A stretch of 64,000 bases of DNA, taken from the NCBI RefSeq assembly GCF_021991875.1, contig NZ_JAHLKR010000001.1, positions 163,148 through 227,147 of the forward strand, in the 5' to 3' direction. The translations under genes and the position numbers were made by a program. This DNA comes from Mycetohabitans sp. B8. Lineage in GTDB: Bacteria; Pseudomonadota; Gammaproteobacteria; Burkholderiales; Burkholderiaceae. Positions 17,206 to 26,699 of this stretch are shown here, piece after piece; the first letter of the stretch is position 1; each line of letters begins with the position of its first letter. The notes beneath the pieces were generated by a model. It saw only the letters and a list, made by a program, of their open reading frames with translations. It was not told the DNA's origin and made no database searches.

Positions 17206-18756
17206 TCAGTGGGCCGGCGTCGGTGGCGCGTCATCGTGTCCAGGCTTGTGCAACGAGGGCAGCGGCAGACGTACGATGAATCGCGATCCGCCGCCTGGCG
17301 CATCTTCATAGTGTACCGAGCCGCCGTGCAGCGCGATGATGTCCCGTATGATGGCCAGCCCCAGGCCCGCGCCCGTCGGTCCTTCGCTGCCGGTCTGCGC
17401 GTCGCCGCGGAAAAAGCGCTTGAATAGGTCGGCATGCAGCGCCTTCGGCACACCGGGGCCGTTATCTTCGACAACCACTTCCGCCCAGCGGCGCAGGTCG
17501 GCGGGCGGCCGGGCTCCGGGGAAGCGAGCGGCTGGTTCAACGGCCGCGCTCGCGCGATCGTCGGCCAATCCGGCATCGTGGAGCGGGGCGTCGACACGGC
17601 CGACCGTGACCGTGACGATGCCGCCGCCGCTGGGCCGCGCCGGTGGGACATATTTGAGCGCGTTATCGATCAAGTTGCCGATGACCTCGCGCAGCAGCAC
17701 TGGATTGCCCCGCACGATCAGTGGTTTGCCGTCCGGTGGTGGATTGTAGTGAAAGCCCAGATCCAGCTGCGCGGCCAGCGCACGGGGCACCCATTCCGCG
17801 CCCGTGTCGAACGCGAGTTCGGTCAGATCGATGTCGACGAATCGCGCGTTTTGCTCCTCCGGTTCTGCACGGGCCAACGATAACAATTGGTTAGATAGGC
17901 GCACTGCGCGGTCCGCCGAGGTGCGCAGCTCGTGTAGCGCAAGCCGCAACGTCGTGTTGTCCTTGGCCACGCTGGCCTGTTCGGCATGCAGCTTGACAGC
18001 GGTCAACGGCGTGCGCAATTGGTGCGCGGCATCGGCAATGAATTTGCGCTGTGCGTCCAGCGCTGCTTTCAACCGATCGAGTAACGCGTTTAGCGCACTG
18101 GTCAACGGGCGGATTTCCAGTGGCACGTGCGTTTCATCCACGGGCTCCAGCGATCGGTGCGTCTGGCGGTTTAGCGAGTCAGCCAGGTCGGTAAGCGGAT
18201 TCAACTGCTGATTGACTACGCGCCATACGATTACCCAGCCGGCGAACAGCAAAATCAGCAGCGGCATCATGATCGCGACGAGGAATTCAGCGGCGATCTG
18301 GTAGCCGTGTGTGACATGCTGGCCCACCTCGATGATGATTGCATCGCTGTTCACCTGTTCGACCCGTACCTGGGCCACCCGTACCACGCTGTCGCCGTAG
18401 TGGGCATCGAACACGTACGCGTAGTGCATATGGCGCACCCGCGTGCCGTGCAGCGGCAAAGCCGGGTCACCGGCGATTAGCTGGTTGCCGCGGCTCACAC
18501 GGTAGATCAACTGCTGCGCCGGATCAGAAAACATTGCATGCGTGAGCGGCGGCACGGTCCGCGGCGCGTCCGGCCCGGACAACTCGACCTGCCGTCCAAT
18601 TGCGCTGGCCAGATCGACCATCGAACGGTCCACGACCCGCTCCGTGTATTCCCACGCGAGCCAGTACGCAATGAGTCCGCTCATCAATGCCAGCATCGAC
18701 AACGGCGCCGCCAGCTTGCGCAGCAGCGAGCGACGCAGACTCTTCGCGTTGGTCAT
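17206..18756 (-). CDS. Two-component sensor histidine kinase, TctE-like
   Basis: This 516-residue inner-membrane kinase has TM1 at about residues 15-34, a periplasmic 2CSK_N-type sensor region (about 35-155), TM2 at about 156-180, then a HAMP-like linker. The HisKA domain carries phospho-acceptor His245 in ADAAHQLRTPLTAVK. The ATPase domain shows the N box (EVIGNLIDNALKYVP), G1 (VEDNGPGVP) and G2 (GAGLGLAIIRDII). A Pro/Ala/Arg-rich insert sits within the ATPase domain. The gene overlaps the response regulator by four bases (ATGA), so the two are translationally coupled. The TctE family senses tricarboxylates in some species; no tct transporter lies nearby, so the signal is unassigned. Confidence 0.9.
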   Translation of the reverse strand: MTNAKSLRRSLLRKLAAPLSMLALMSGLIAYWLAWEYTERVVDRSMVDLASAIGRQVELSGPDAPRTVPPLTHAMFSDPAQQLIYRVSRGNQLIAGDPALPLHGTRVRHMHYAYVFDAHYGDSVVRVAQVRVEQVNSDAIIIEVGQHVTHGYQIAAEFLVAIMMPLLILLFAGWVIVWRVVNQQLNPLTDLADSLNRQTHRSLEPVDETHVPLEIRPLTSALNALLDRLKAALDAQRKFIADAAHQLRTPLTAVKLHAEQASVAKDNTTLRLALHELRTSADRAVRLSNQLLSLARAEPEEQNARFVDIDLTELAFDTGAEWVPRALAAQLDLGFHYNPPPDGKPLIVRGNPVLLREVIGNLIDNALKYVPPARPSGGGIVTVTVGRVDAPLHDAGLADDRASAAVEPAARFPGARPPADLRRWAEVVVEDNGPGVPKALHADLFKRFFRGDAQTGSEGPTGAGLGLAIIRDIIALHGGSVHYEDAPGGGSRFIVRLPLPSLHKPGHDDAPPTPAH

Positions 18757-19439
18757 GAATTCTGGTGGATTTCCTGAAGCAGGTAGCCGAAGCCGCGCAC
18801 GGTCACAATTTCAACGCGGCAATGCTCGAGCTTCTTGCGTACGCGGTGCACATAGACTTCGATCGCCGTGTCGCCGAGGTCGCCGCCAAAGTGCGTTAGG
18901 TGGTCCTGCAACTGCGCCTTGCTGACCACGCGTCCGTGGCGCAACAGCAGCATCTCGAGCACCGCGAACTCGCGCGGCGACAACTCGAGCGGCTTGTCGT
19001 CGTTGAAGATGCGCCGATCGACGCCGGATAGCCGCAGTCCGCCAAGGCTCACCTCCGGGCGCGGCATGTCGCCATGCGACCCGCTGCGGCGCATGACCGC
19101 GCGGATCCGGGCTTCGAGTTCGGCTGGCTCAAACGGTTTGATCATGTAGTCGTCGGCGCCGCTGTTCAAGCCCTGCACGCGATCGTTCAATTCGTCGCGG
19201 GCGGTTAGCACGATGACCGGCGTATGGCGATTCGTCTGCCTGAATCGCGCTAGCAACGTCATGCCGTCGATGCCCGGCAAACCCAGGTCGAGGATCACGA
19301 GTTCATGCCGGTTTTGCGTCAAGGCCTGTTCCGCGAAAATGCCATCGTGGACCATGTCCACCGTGAAGCCTGCCTGCTCTAGGCTGCTTTGAATACCCCG
19401 TGCGATGGGGCGGTCATCTTCAATCAGGAGGAGTCGCAT
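18753..19439 (-). CDS. OmpR-family response regulator, TctD-like
   Basis: The 228-residue product has an N-terminal receiver domain with acidic pocket Glu7-Asp8-Asp9, phospho-acceptor Asp51 (ILDLGLPGIDG), Thr/Ala switch VIVLTARDE and Lys in DYMIKPFEPAEL. The C-terminal OmpR/PhoB winged helix has LSPREFAVLEMLLLRHGRVV and AIEVYVHRVRKKLE. It heads the operon with the histidine kinase. No linked target gene is apparent on the minus strand; the divergent neighbour at 19515 encodes a DUF3717 protein. Confidence 0.93.
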   Translation of the reverse strand: MRLLLIEDDRPIARGIQSSLEQAGFTVDMVHDGIFAEQALTQNRHELVILDLGLPGIDGMTLLARFRQTNRHTPVIVLTARDELNDRVQGLNSGADDYMIKPFEPAELEARIRAVMRRSGSHGDMPRPEVSLGGLRLSGVDRRIFNDDKPLELSPREFAVLEMLLLRHGRVVSKAQLQDHLTHFGGDLGDTAIEVYVHRVRKKLEHCRVEIVTVRGFGYLLQEIHQNS

Positions 19440-19514
19440 GGAAGTCGCTCAAGTACAATAGGTTGGACCGCCTGCTGGGGCGATAAGGCCCCGCGTTTTG
19501 CACAAGGGCCCGTG

Positions 19515-19736
19515 ATGTCCAATATCTCGATTTACGAGCTGGAAGCTGCAATCAACTACTGGCGTGCTCGTTCGCCGTCCACCGGTGATGAATTGCGCCT
19601 GGGCAACGAGGCGAGCGCGCTATCGAAACCTTATGCGCTTTTGATTGTAACGCGTCAGCACGCCATTCCGGAGGACGCGCTAGACCCCGTGGCGCGCGAT
19701 GCGTGGCAGGCTTACATACGGTTGAACGGGCGCTGA
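19515..19736 (+). CDS. DUF3717-family small protein
   Basis: This 73-residue protein of unknown function matches a small protein family common in Burkholderiaceae: ISIYELEAAINYWRARSPST near the N-terminus, then ALSKPYALLIVTRQHAIP. ATG 19515 is chosen because the family begins here; the open frame extends further upstream but overlaps the response regulator start. No signal peptide or membrane helix is seen. It is divergent from the two-component operon. Confidence 0.8.
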   Translation: MSNISIYELEAAINYWRARSPSTGDELRLGNEASALSKPYALLIVTRQHAIPEDALDPVARDAWQAYIRLNGR

Positions 19737-19773
19737 CATTCGTGAAAGGCAGCGCCCGCGTGAGCTTTCAACC

Positions 19774-20070
19774 CTATGACGCGCCGGCGATCAAATCGAT
19801 GAAGCAGGCCAACTCGACGTCGCGCGTGGTGAGGCCGCCTGCCTCGTGCGTGGCCAGCGTGATTTCGACCCGATTGTAGACATTGGACCATTCCGGGTGA
19901 TGGTTCATTTCCTGTGCCTTAATCGCCACACGGGTCATGAAGCCGAACGCCGCGTTGAAGTCGGCGAACTGCAACTGGCGCCGAATCGCGTCACGGCCCT
20001 CGACCGGCTGCCATGCGGGCAATGTCGAGCCGAGCTTTGAGCGCTCGTTGGTGCTGAGTTTTTGGATCAT
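19774..20070 (-). CDS. phhB: Pterin-4a-carbinolamine dehydratase
   Basis: This 98-residue cytosolic protein of the PCD/DCoH family dehydrates 4a-hydroxytetrahydrobiopterin, recycling the pterin cofactor of phenylalanine hydroxylase. Signature residues are visible: [17 protein letters not shown] (catalytic His57-His58 and Trp61) and [15 protein letters not shown] (His75). Length is normal. No phhA is present in the window; in organisms lacking it, PCD proteins have also been linked to molybdopterin metabolism. Its ATG overlaps the upstream CYTH gene stop by four bases, so the two are cotranscribed. Confidence 0.9.
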   Translation of the reverse strand: MIQKLSTNERSKLGSTLPAWQPVEGRDAIRRQLQFADFNAAFGFMTRVAIKAQEMNHHPEWSNVYNRVEITLATHEAGGLTTRDVELACFIDLIAGAS

Positions 20071-20594
20071 GTCGTCACTTGTTCCTGCAGCAGATCAACA
20101 TAGGCATGCGGCACGAGGTCGGTGTCGGATACACCCAACTTGCCGAAGATATCGAGTGCTTCCGCCTCGCCATCTGCCTCCTCGTCATCCTGCGCGAGCA
20201 CGACTTCGAGCTCGATGAAATCCCCCAGTCCGTCGACGCGATCCAGGTGAATCCGGGTGCGGCCGGCCAGATAGACGGTGCGCTCCTTCGTGACGATGCC
20301 GCGCGTGCCCAGTGCCGCGGCCAGTAGCGCATGCGTGGCGTGCGGATTCGCGACCGGACAGCGCTGGTAGAACGACACCTTTGGGCCATCGCGGTCATCG
20401 CGCTGGTAGAAGATCAACTCGGCTGGCGTGCCATCCTCGAACTGCCGTAGTTTCAGCCTGCCACGCGGCACATCGTAGAAGTGATCCTGCTGGCGGTACA
20501 CTAGCGGGGCATCACCGTTGGCGAGCGCCGCCGCGCGCTCGCGTAACGCGTCGATGTTCGGAATTCGGGCTTTGATCTCGATATTGCGTGCCAT
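20067..20594 (-). CDS. CYTH-domain protein (class IV adenylate cyclase / triphosphatase-like)
   Basis: This 175-residue protein of the CYTH superfamily has the tunnel-fold start EIKAR (Glu6, Lys8, Arg10), [30 protein letters not shown], and the acidic strand [11 protein letters not shown] with an Asp/Glu-rich loop behind it. Members cleave inorganic triphosphate or thiamine triphosphate, or make cAMP. The sequence alone does not settle which. The start at 20594 has a ribosome binding site (GGAGAG) and places the ExK motif at the N-terminus. The operon partner is phhB. Confidence 0.8.
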   Translation of the reverse strand: MARNIEIKARIPNIDALRERAAALANGDAPLVYRQQDHFYDVPRGRLKLRQFEDGTPAELIFYQRDDRDGPKVSFYQRCPVANPHATHALLAAALGTRGIVTKERTVYLAGRTRIHLDRVDGLGDFIELEVVLAQDDEEADGEAEALDIFGKLGVSDTDLVPHAYVDLLQEQVTT

Positions 20595-20745
20595 TGATCT
20601 CTCCACGACGATAGGGGCGGTAAATGACCGAACGGCGTCTGCCGCGCGGCTGCTCATGCAGCTTAGCGTATCATCGTATCTTGTGCCCATTGTTGTTCGA
20701 CCAGTCGCAGCACGGCAGCAATCGCTGGCTCATGGCGGCGCCGGC

Positions 20746-20838
20746 GAGTACGGCTACATCATTGTAGGGGCGGGCACGCCAAGCTGCGTGCGGGTGAGCC
20801 GGCTCTCGGCAGATCCGGGCATCCGGGCATCCGGATGA
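20746..20838 (+). pseudogene. N-terminal fragment of a GMC-family oxidoreductase (choline dehydrogenase-like)
   Basis: About 30 codons encode EYGYIIVGAGTPSCVRVSRL then SADPGIR, which matches the FAD-binding N-terminus of GMC enzymes such as BetA ([20 protein letters not shown]). A stop follows at once and there is no in-frame start. The remaining roughly 500 residues are missing. It lies directly upstream of a BetR-type regulator, which fits an original choline or alcohol oxidation locus. Confidence 0.6.
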
Positions 20839-20865
20839 GGGCGGAGCAGACAATCCAGACATGAA

Positions 20866-21741
20866 ATGTATTCAAGCGAAGACAAGGTTTCAGAAGAGTC
20901 GCTGGCGATTGCCATACGAATTCATGATTTGCTGAACCGACACGGTGTAGGCAAACGTCAGCACGCGGCGGAGATTCAGCGCATCCTCGGGCTGAGTTAT
21001 TCGCAGGCTCATCGGAAAATGAAGGGCGCCAATCCGTGGACTATTACGCAGGTCAAGGCTGTAGCGCAAGCGTATGGCGAATCTGCCGCGATGCTGCTCG
21101 ATGGTCTGGACTCGAGCGAGCCGGTTGGCGCACTGACCGCGAAGATGCAAAAAGCGGTGTTTTATGTTGGCGAGGCCGTCTATCGTTGCCTAGCCGATAT
21201 TGGGGAGAGGGCGCATGATGTGTCGGGGCTGGAGTTCGTTGCGCTCAAGGACAGCAATCGATGGGAGGTGTTTCCGGTCGAAGCGGCGCCCCGGGGCGAG
21301 TATTTCGTGGTGGACCAGATTCTGATACGCTCGCGTGGCGCGCCCGAGGTGAACCCGGTCATTGCGATACTCGACGACGATCCGTTATTGACCGCGGAGA
21401 TGTGCTCGTATTTCCATTCCCGTGGCTATATTGCGCGGCCGTACAACACGGAGGCCACGTTCCGCGCGGCGCTTGGCGAAAATGTGTTCGACGGATTCAT
21501 TGTTGACTGGCTACTGGAGAGCAGCACGGCCGAACAGATTATCCAGTCGATCCGTCAGTCGCATCACGGCGACGCGCCCATTTTGCTGCTCACGGGCAAG
21601 CTCGTGACAGGCGAGGCGAACGAGGATGAGGTGGCGCGCGTGATCCAGCAATACGACGTGAAACCCTTTGAAAAGCCTGCGCGCATGAACTGGTTAGCGG
21701 TGGAGTTGGCGCGGCGGCTCAAGACGGGATTGTCTAGCTAG
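20866..21741 (+). CDS. BetR-type regulator: N-terminal HTH with C-terminal receiver domain
   Basis: The 291-residue product has an inverted domain order for a response regulator. Residues about 10-85 form a BetR-like helix-turn-helix region (IQRILGLSYSQAHRKMKGAN). Residues about 165-285 form a receiver domain with Asp170-172 (VIAILDDDPLLT), phospho-acceptor Asp214 (FDGFIVDWLLE), switch residue LLLTGK and the conserved Lys (YDVKPFEKP). A middle segment (about 95-155) links them. BetR domains were described in regulators of choline or beta-hydroxy acid metabolism. No kinase gene is adjacent. The GMC remnant upstream may be a lost target. Confidence 0.8.
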   Translation: MYSSEDKVSEESLAIAIRIHDLLNRHGVGKRQHAAEIQRILGLSYSQAHRKMKGANPWTITQVKAVAQAYGESAAMLLDGLDSSEPVGALTAKMQKAVFYVGEAVYRCLADIGERAHDVSGLEFVALKDSNRWEVFPVEAAPRGEYFVVDQILIRSRGAPEVNPVIAILDDDPLLTAEMCSYFHSRGYIARPYNTEATFRAALGENVFDGFIVDWLLESSTAEQIIQSIRQSHHGDAPILLLTGKLVTGEANEDEVARVIQQYDVKPFEKPARMNWLAVELARRLKTGLSS

Positions 21742-22039
21742 TCCCGTGGGATGCGATGCAGATAAATGACGTCCTGCTGCACGGGTATCAGGTTCTAGCC
21801 GCTATCAACGACAAAATCGGGGCCGTCCACCGCTGATGACCGGCGGGTCGTGGCCACGCGCTTTTGCTGACGCGCGATATCGTCGCCTCGCCTACGTTGG
21901 CCTGCTATCAGCCGGAAGCAATCATGACGGGTGCCGCCTATCGGGCGCAGCAAGCGTTCTGTGCCGCAGCGGGGAAGATCGGCACGACGATTTTTCATCC
22001 CGTGAGGACCTGCAAGAGGGGCGAATCAGTCACCCTCAT

Positions 22040-22130
22040 CACGGGTATCCTCCTTATCGTCTGCGTGCTTTTATTCAGGCGTGGCGTGGTGGAGGGGATC
22101 GTCGCCAAGGTGAAGCCGTTGCGTGTGTGA
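22040..22130 (+). pseudogene. Possible C-terminal fragment of an ABC-transporter permease (LivM-like)
   Basis: The frame ends TLITGILLIVCVLLFRRGVV then EGIV and a short basic tail, similar to the last helix of LivM/UrtC-type permeases (GxLLIxxVLFxxRGV). The match is short and weak. It is supported mainly by the livH and livF remnants less than 1 kb downstream. Confidence 0.3.
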
Positions 22131-22440
22131 GGCGGATAGAATGGGATTCTGTATATTATATGGAGCCCGAATAATAGGGCAGGGCATTCAGCGGCGCCGT
22201 GGCAATGGGGGCTGTAAGCATCGCGCGGTGTCTGCGTGACTGCATCGTGCGTGGCGGCTGCAATAGCGGTGTAGCGCATCGCGGCGATGCAATAGGAAGG
22301 CGCTAATTGTGAGTGTCATGCACCACTAGGGTAAATGCTAGTTGTTGCAGGGCGGGCGATTGTTTAATCTCAAACCGTTCGACGCACCCAATTTACAAGT
22401 GGAGAACGAGGAGACAAGTGGCGCAAAGCGCCCAAAAACG

Positions 22441-22478
22441 AAAGCGCTGTTGGAGAAGTGTCCAACAGCGCTTTTTAT
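22441..22478 (+). terminator. Strong intrinsic terminator without an adjacent intact gene
   Basis: A perfect 14-bp stem (22441-22454 with 22461-22474, core AGCGCTGTTGGA) around loop GAAGTG is followed by a T-rich tail. The A-rich 5' side could let it also work on the minus strand. No protein gene ends into it, so it may terminate a small RNA or a lost gene. Confidence 0.75.
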
Positions 22479-22882
22479 TTGTGGTGTCGATTAATATTTA
22501 TCAAACAATTGCGTTGTCGTCGATCGTATGCCAGCCACGATTCACGTGGCCGTGTCACGCGGTGTGACTGTTGCGTGTGCTGGGCACGGCCACCATCACG
22601 ATGACTGTTGCGATCATAATCAGGCTGCGCCACCCTGCGCCGGCGGCCACACCCGTCGTCACGGTCGCGCTCACCGCAGGCGCGTCGTTACACTCGCTAT
22701 GCAAAATTATATGACCGGTCGGGAATAGCAAGCCTGACATGAGCCAATTCGATTGTCCGATGCGCGACAGCCACGTACGGGCAAGATCGGTGTACGTCCG
22801 ATCATTGCGTATGATGCGGTAGTGATGCAGCGGGCGTATGGAGAATCACGAAATGGAGGAGAGCGTGATATCTGTCCGGCTT

Positions 22883-22919
22883 AAAGACGAAAGGCGCGCG
22901 CCGATTCGCCGTCTTTTTT
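22883..22919 (+). terminator. Probable intrinsic terminator
   Basis: AAAGAC (22883) pairs with GTCTTT before a T-run ending at 22919, with an inner GGCG/CGCC stem. It follows no intact gene. Confidence 0.5.
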
Positions 22920-23034
22920 GCGTCATCGATGGATGATGCAATGCGCGCTCAACATGGCCATTCGCCTGCTGAGTGTCAAGGAAACTACGCGTGGTTTTCC
23001 GGAATAATATGAGTGGGTTCAATAAATAGACGGC

Positions 23035-23121
23035 CCCGATCATCGGCGGGCTGGTCAGTTACCCGCTTGCCGTAGCTTGTTGGTTACTGATTGGGCGGCT
23101 CGAATCCTATTCGTCGTTCTG
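23035..23121 (+). pseudogene. livH remnant (branched-chain amino acid permease C-terminus)
   Basis: The frame reads IIGGLVSYPLAVACWLLIGR then LESYSSFWA, matching the C-terminal helix pair of LivH (VIIGGLGS-xGA-xGAL-xG-LESY-SFWASAFK). It breaks off after SFWA and runs straight into the start of a LivF-type ATPase. The usual livM and livG genes between them are missing, consistent with one deletion joining livH to livF. Confidence 0.65.
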
Positions 23122-23800
23122 GGCGATGCGCACATTAAGGTGGGCGCGGGGCAGATCGACCCGGTCATCGGGCCGAACGGCGCGGGCAAGTCCATGTTGC
23201 TGAACGCTATCATGAGTTTGTTGCGCGGGCCACGCCCAGAGCTCGGTCCGCTATCTGGCGAACACGTCAGCAGCATTGAGGTGGAGCACCGTGCTGCATG
23301 TGGCATGTGTCTGGTGCCGGAAAGCGCGAGTTGTGTGCGTCGATGACGGTCGGGAATAACCGGTTACTTGTTCCCTATCGACGCAAGCGTGCCGGAGCGC
23401 GCCACTAACTGGATCAGATGAAGTTGTTTTTAGCTTGTTCCCCCGGCTCAAGGAGAGGTGCAAGCAGGCCGCGGGCACGCTGTCCGGCGGTGAGCAACCA
23501 ACGTTGGCAGTGGGCCACGCGTTGATGGTCAAGCCCGATCTGCTGATGCTCGACGAGCCGGGCCTGGGATGGGCGCCGCTGACCACGAAGGAAATCCTGC
23601 ATGTCATCGGGGACTTGCGCAGCACCAGCGTGGCGACGTTATGGATTGAGCAGCACGCGCGCGCCGCGTTGCAGACGTTTAATTATGGCTATGTGATCGA
23701 GACTGGTGACTGGATGCTAGCAGGCCCCGTGGCATTGCTTACGGCGAATCCGAACGTGATCGACACCTTACCAAGAAGGCTGCGGCGTAGCGTTTCATCA
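23118..23800 (+). pseudogene. livF remnant (branched-chain amino acid ABC transporter ATPase)
   Basis: The first part has IKVGAGQIDPVIGPNGAGKS (Walker A, with Met in place of Thr after GKS) and RAACGMCLVPE (Q-loop region). A stop at about 23345 and frame changes follow. A second frame from 23435 encodes LFPRLKERxKQAAGTLSGGEQ-like signature sequence, Walker B LLMLDEPGLGWAPL, and WIEQHARAALQ with the H-loop His replaced. The C-terminus reads GYVIETGDWMLAGP. Frameshifts separate Walker A from Walker B, so no working ATPase can be made. Confidence 0.85.
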
Positions 23801-23845
23801 CGGCCGACCTCGCGGCTAGTGTCGGCGCGGCGATGATCCCGCAGT

Positions 23846-23861
23846 TGTTTCACGTGAAACA
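23846..23861. promoter_or_regulatory. parS: parS centromere site
   Basis: TGTTTCACGTGAAACA is a perfect 16-bp palindrome and an exact match to the bacterial chromosomal parS consensus. It lies just upstream of gidA and about 2.8 kb before parA. ParB loads here and spreads to build the segregation complex. Confidence 0.95.
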
Positions 23862-23982
23862 CGACGCTTTTTTCACACGTAGGTCGTGCAGTCAATTCAC
23901 CTATGTGGCTGAGCCGCTATAATTCACTGATTCCCTTATCTCTTTTGCAGGGGCGCGCACGGTTGCTCGGCGCGTCATCATC

Positions 23983-25992
23983 ATGCTTTACCCCACCGAA
24001 TTTGATGTCATCGTGGTAGGCGGCGGACATGCCGGCACCGAAGCCGCACTGGCTTCCGCCCGGATGGGCGCTAAGACGTTGCTGCTGACACATAACATCG
24101 AGACGCTTGGCCAGATGAGTTGCAACCCGTCGATTGGCGGCATTGGTAAAGGACACCTGGTCAAGGAGGTCGATGCTTTGGGTGGGGCAATGGCGGCTGC
24201 CACCGATGAAGCCGGAATTCAATTCCGTATCCTCAATTCGTCCAAAGGTCCTGCCGTTCGAGCGACTCGCGCGCAAGCCGACCGTATCTTGTACAAGGCG
24301 GCGATTCGATGCCGTTTGGAAAACCAACCGAACCTGTGGTTGTTCCAGCAATCCGTTGACGACCTGATCATCGAAGGCGACCGCGTAGCAGGCGCTGTCA
24401 CGCAGGTCGGCATTCGCTTCCGGTCTCGTGCGGTTGTCTTGACCGCAGGCACGTTCCTAGACGGCAAGATCCATGTCGGCCTGAACAACTATACGGGTGG
24501 ACGCGCTGGCGATCCGGCTGCGGTGTCGCTATCAGCGCGCCTAAGGGAACTGAAGCTGCCACAGGGACGATTGAAGACCGGCACGCCACCCCGAATTGAT
24601 GGCCGATCCATCGATTTTTCGAAGCTGGAAGAGCAGCCGGGTGATCTGGACCCCATCCCGGTATTCTCGTTCCTGGGGCGTGTCGACCAGCATCCGCGGC
24701 AAGTGCCGTGCTGGGTGACGCATACGAACGCGCGGACGCACGAGATCATCCGTAGTGGCCTGGATCGCTCACCGATGTACACTGGCGTGATCGAAGGCGT
24801 AGGCCCCCGCTATTGCCCCTCGATCGAGGACAAGATTCATCGATTCGCCACTAAAGACTCCCATCAGATTTTTTTGGAGCCGGAAGGACTGACGACGAAC
24901 GAGTTCTATCCGAATGGTGTCTCGACTAGCTTGCCGTTCGACGTGCAACTGAGCCTGATTCGCTCGATGAAAGGTCTCGAGCACGCCCATATCCTGCGGC
25001 CGGGCTATGCAATCGAATATGATTATTTCGATCCACGGGCACTGAAGGCATCGCTGGAGACGAAGGCGATCGCAGGATTGTTTTTTGCCGGGCAAATCAA
25101 CGGAACGACCGGGTATGAAGAAGCCGCTGCTCAAGGACTACTGGCGGGCATTAACGCGGGGCGCTTTGTGCAACAGCGCGATGCATGGGTGCCCCGTCGC
25201 GACCAGGCGTACTTGGGTGTGCTCGTCGACGATCTGGTGACGCGAGGTGTATCTGAGCCTTACCGGATGTTCACCAGCCGGGCTGAATACCGGTTGAGCC
25301 TGCGCGAAGACAACGCCGACATGCGGCTGACGGAAATCGGCCGGGAATTGGGTGTCGTCGACGACGTGCGATGGGACACATTCTCACGTAAACGCGAGGC
25401 TGTTTCACGTGAAACAGCGCGTTTGAAGTCGATATGGGTCAATCCTAAGACGTTGCCGGAGGAGGACGCGGTTGCGTTGCTGGGCAAGCCGATCGACCAC
25501 GAATACAGCTTGGCGGATCTGTTACGCCGTCCCGGAATTAGCTATGACGACTTGATGGCACTGCAGGCCAGCCGCTATGCGCCGCCCGATGTATTGATCG
25601 ACGATCCGGGGCTACTCGAGCAGGTCAAGTACCAGATCGAGATCGGGATTAAGTATCAAGGCTATATCGAGCGACAAACAGGCGAAATCGAGCGGAACGA
25701 AGCGCATGAGAGTACCCTGTTGCCGGCGGACTTGGATTACGCGCAGGTCCGCGGGTTGTCGTTCGAGGTCCGCCAAAAGCTCAATCAGCATCGTCCTGAA
25801 ACCATCGGCCAAGCCTCACGGATTTCCGGCGTGACACCCGCGGCTATTTCGCTGTTAATGGTTCATCTAAAGAAAGGCCTAGGTCGCTCGACACTGAAAA
25901 AAAGCGCGGTGGCGGCGAATACCCCTCTCACTGAATCGGAAGCCGTCGATGCCACAATGGGTGCTTCCTCCACTCGGTCTACTGCGCAATGA
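23983..25992 (+). CDS. mnmG: tRNA U34 carboxymethylaminomethyl-modification enzyme, FAD subunit
   Basis: This 669-residue protein (GidA) works with MnmE and installs the cmnm5 group at U34 of several tRNAs. The FAD-binding N-terminus is [20 protein letters not shown]; family blocks follow: [61 protein letters not shown] and the helical C-terminal domain ([11 protein letters not shown]). The C-tail after about residue 630 is slightly longer than usual. A perfect parS site is embedded in the coding sequence. Its ATG follows a leader with parS upstream. The stop overlaps rsmG by four bases, giving the classic gidA-gidB-parA-parB order. Confidence 0.97.
   Translation: MLYPTEFDVIVVGGGHAGTEAALASARMGAKTLLLTHNIETLGQMSCNPSIGGIGKGHLVKEVDALGGAMAAATDEAGIQFRILNSSKGPAVRATRAQADRILYKAAIRCRLENQPNLWLFQQSVDDLIIEGDRVAGAVTQVGIRFRSRAVVLTAGTFLDGKIHVGLNNYTGGRAGDPAAVSLSARLRELKLPQGRLKTGTPPRIDGRSIDFSKLEEQPGDLDPIPVFSFLGRVDQHPRQVPCWVTHTNARTHEIIRSGLDRSPMYTGVIEGVGPRYCPSIEDKIHRFATKDSHQIFLEPEGLTTNEFYPNGVSTSLPFDVQLSLIRSMKGLEHAHILRPGYAIEYDYFDPRALKASLETKAIAGLFFAGQINGTTGYEEAAAQGLLAGINAGRFVQQRDAWVPRRDQAYLGVLVDDLVTRGVSEPYRMFTSRAEYRLSLREDNADMRLTEIGRELGVVDDVRWDTFSRKREAVSRETARLKSIWVNPKTLPEEDAVALLGKPIDHEYSLADLLRRPGISYDDLMALQASRYAPPDVLIDDPGLLEQVKYQIEIGIKYQGYIERQTGEIERNEAHESTLLPADLDYAQVRGLSFEVRQKLNQHRPETIGQASRISGVTPAAISLLMVHLKKGLGRSTLKKSAVAANTPLTESEAVDATMGASSTRSTAQ
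25401..25416. promoter_or_regulatory. parS: parS centromere site inside mnmG
   Basis: This is a second perfect TGTTTCACGTGAAACA palindrome, within the coding sequence of mnmG, encoding part of AVSRETARL. It lies about 1.3 kb upstream of parA and 1.55 kb from the first site. Confidence 0.95.
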
Positions 25993-26699
25993 TCCGTACC
26001 GGGAGTGGGGTAGTTCGAAGCATGCCTGAAGACTTTACGGCGCAACGGCCCGAGCTTGAGCGATTATTGCGTGGTGGTGCCAACGAGTTGGGCGTTCCGC
26101 TGTCAGACGAACAGATCGGGGGATTGTTGGACTATGTCGGTTTGCTGGCGAAATGGAATGCTGTCTACAATCTGACGGCGATCCGCGATCCGCGTCAAAT
26201 GGTGATCCAGCACCTGCTCGATTCACTGGCGATCGTGCCGCATATTGCATCCCGTTCGCCAGCGTCATTGCTCGATGTCGGTTCGGGCGGTGGTCTGCCA
26301 GGGATTGTGATCGCGCTCGCTATGCCGTTCTGCGGCGTAGTGACCAACGATATCGTGCACAAGAAAACTGCATTTCAGCAGCAAGCCAAGGGATGCTTGC
26401 GCTTGCCGAACCTGTCTATCGTGACCGGCCGCGTGCAGACGTTGCGTGCCGAGACTGACGTACCGAGTCGATTCAATGCGATCGTATCGCGCGCGTTCGC
26501 GGAGCTGGCCGATTTTGTTACGCTCGCTCGGCATTTGCTCACGCCAGGCGGCGCGTTGTGGGCCATGAAGGGCGTTCGTCCGGATGAGGAGATCGCCCGG
26601 TTGCCGGCTGGCGCGACGGTGCGCCAGGTCATCCGTCTGACTGTTCCGTCGCTCGATGCCGAGCGTCATCTTGTTGAAATAGCCGTGGAGCCTAAATGA
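25989..26699 (+). CDS. rsmG: 16S rRNA 7-methylguanosine methyltransferase RsmG
   Basis: This 236-residue SAM-dependent methyltransferase (GidB) makes m7G at position 527 of 16S rRNA. The motifs are [12 protein letters not shown] (family N-terminal block), [12 protein letters not shown], the SAM site [17 protein letters not shown], and [16 protein letters not shown]. The ATG at 25989 overlaps the gidA stop; an alternative ATG at 26022 would give 225 residues and is equally close to family length. The stop overlaps parA by four bases. Confidence 0.95.
   Translation: MIRTGSGVVRSMPEDFTAQRPELERLLRGGANELGVPLSDEQIGGLLDYVGLLAKWNAVYNLTAIRDPRQMVIQHLLDSLAIVPHIASRSPASLLDVGSGGGLPGIVIALAMPFCGVVTNDIVHKKTAFQQQAKGCLRLPNLSIVTGRVQTLRAETDVPSRFNAIVSRAFAELADFVTLARHLLTPGGALWAMKGVRPDEEIARLPAGATVRQVIRLTVPSLDAERHLVEIAVEPK

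Larger units (their letters stand above)
21742..23034. other. Degenerate region with two terminator hairpins and no intact gene
   Basis: No open frame here reads as a protein family end to end. A fragment at 22040-22130 resembles a permease C-terminus. The rest is mixed composition with short frames only. Two stem-loops followed by T-runs (22441-22476, 22883-22919) show that transcription units once ended, or still end, here. It looks like decayed DNA between two intact loci. Confidence 0.55.

Noticed and set aside
22528..22728. His-rich short frame resembling a metal-binding peptide
   Set aside because: Appears in a degenerate region without a ribosome binding site; the histidines arise from repeated CAC/CAT in decayed DNA.
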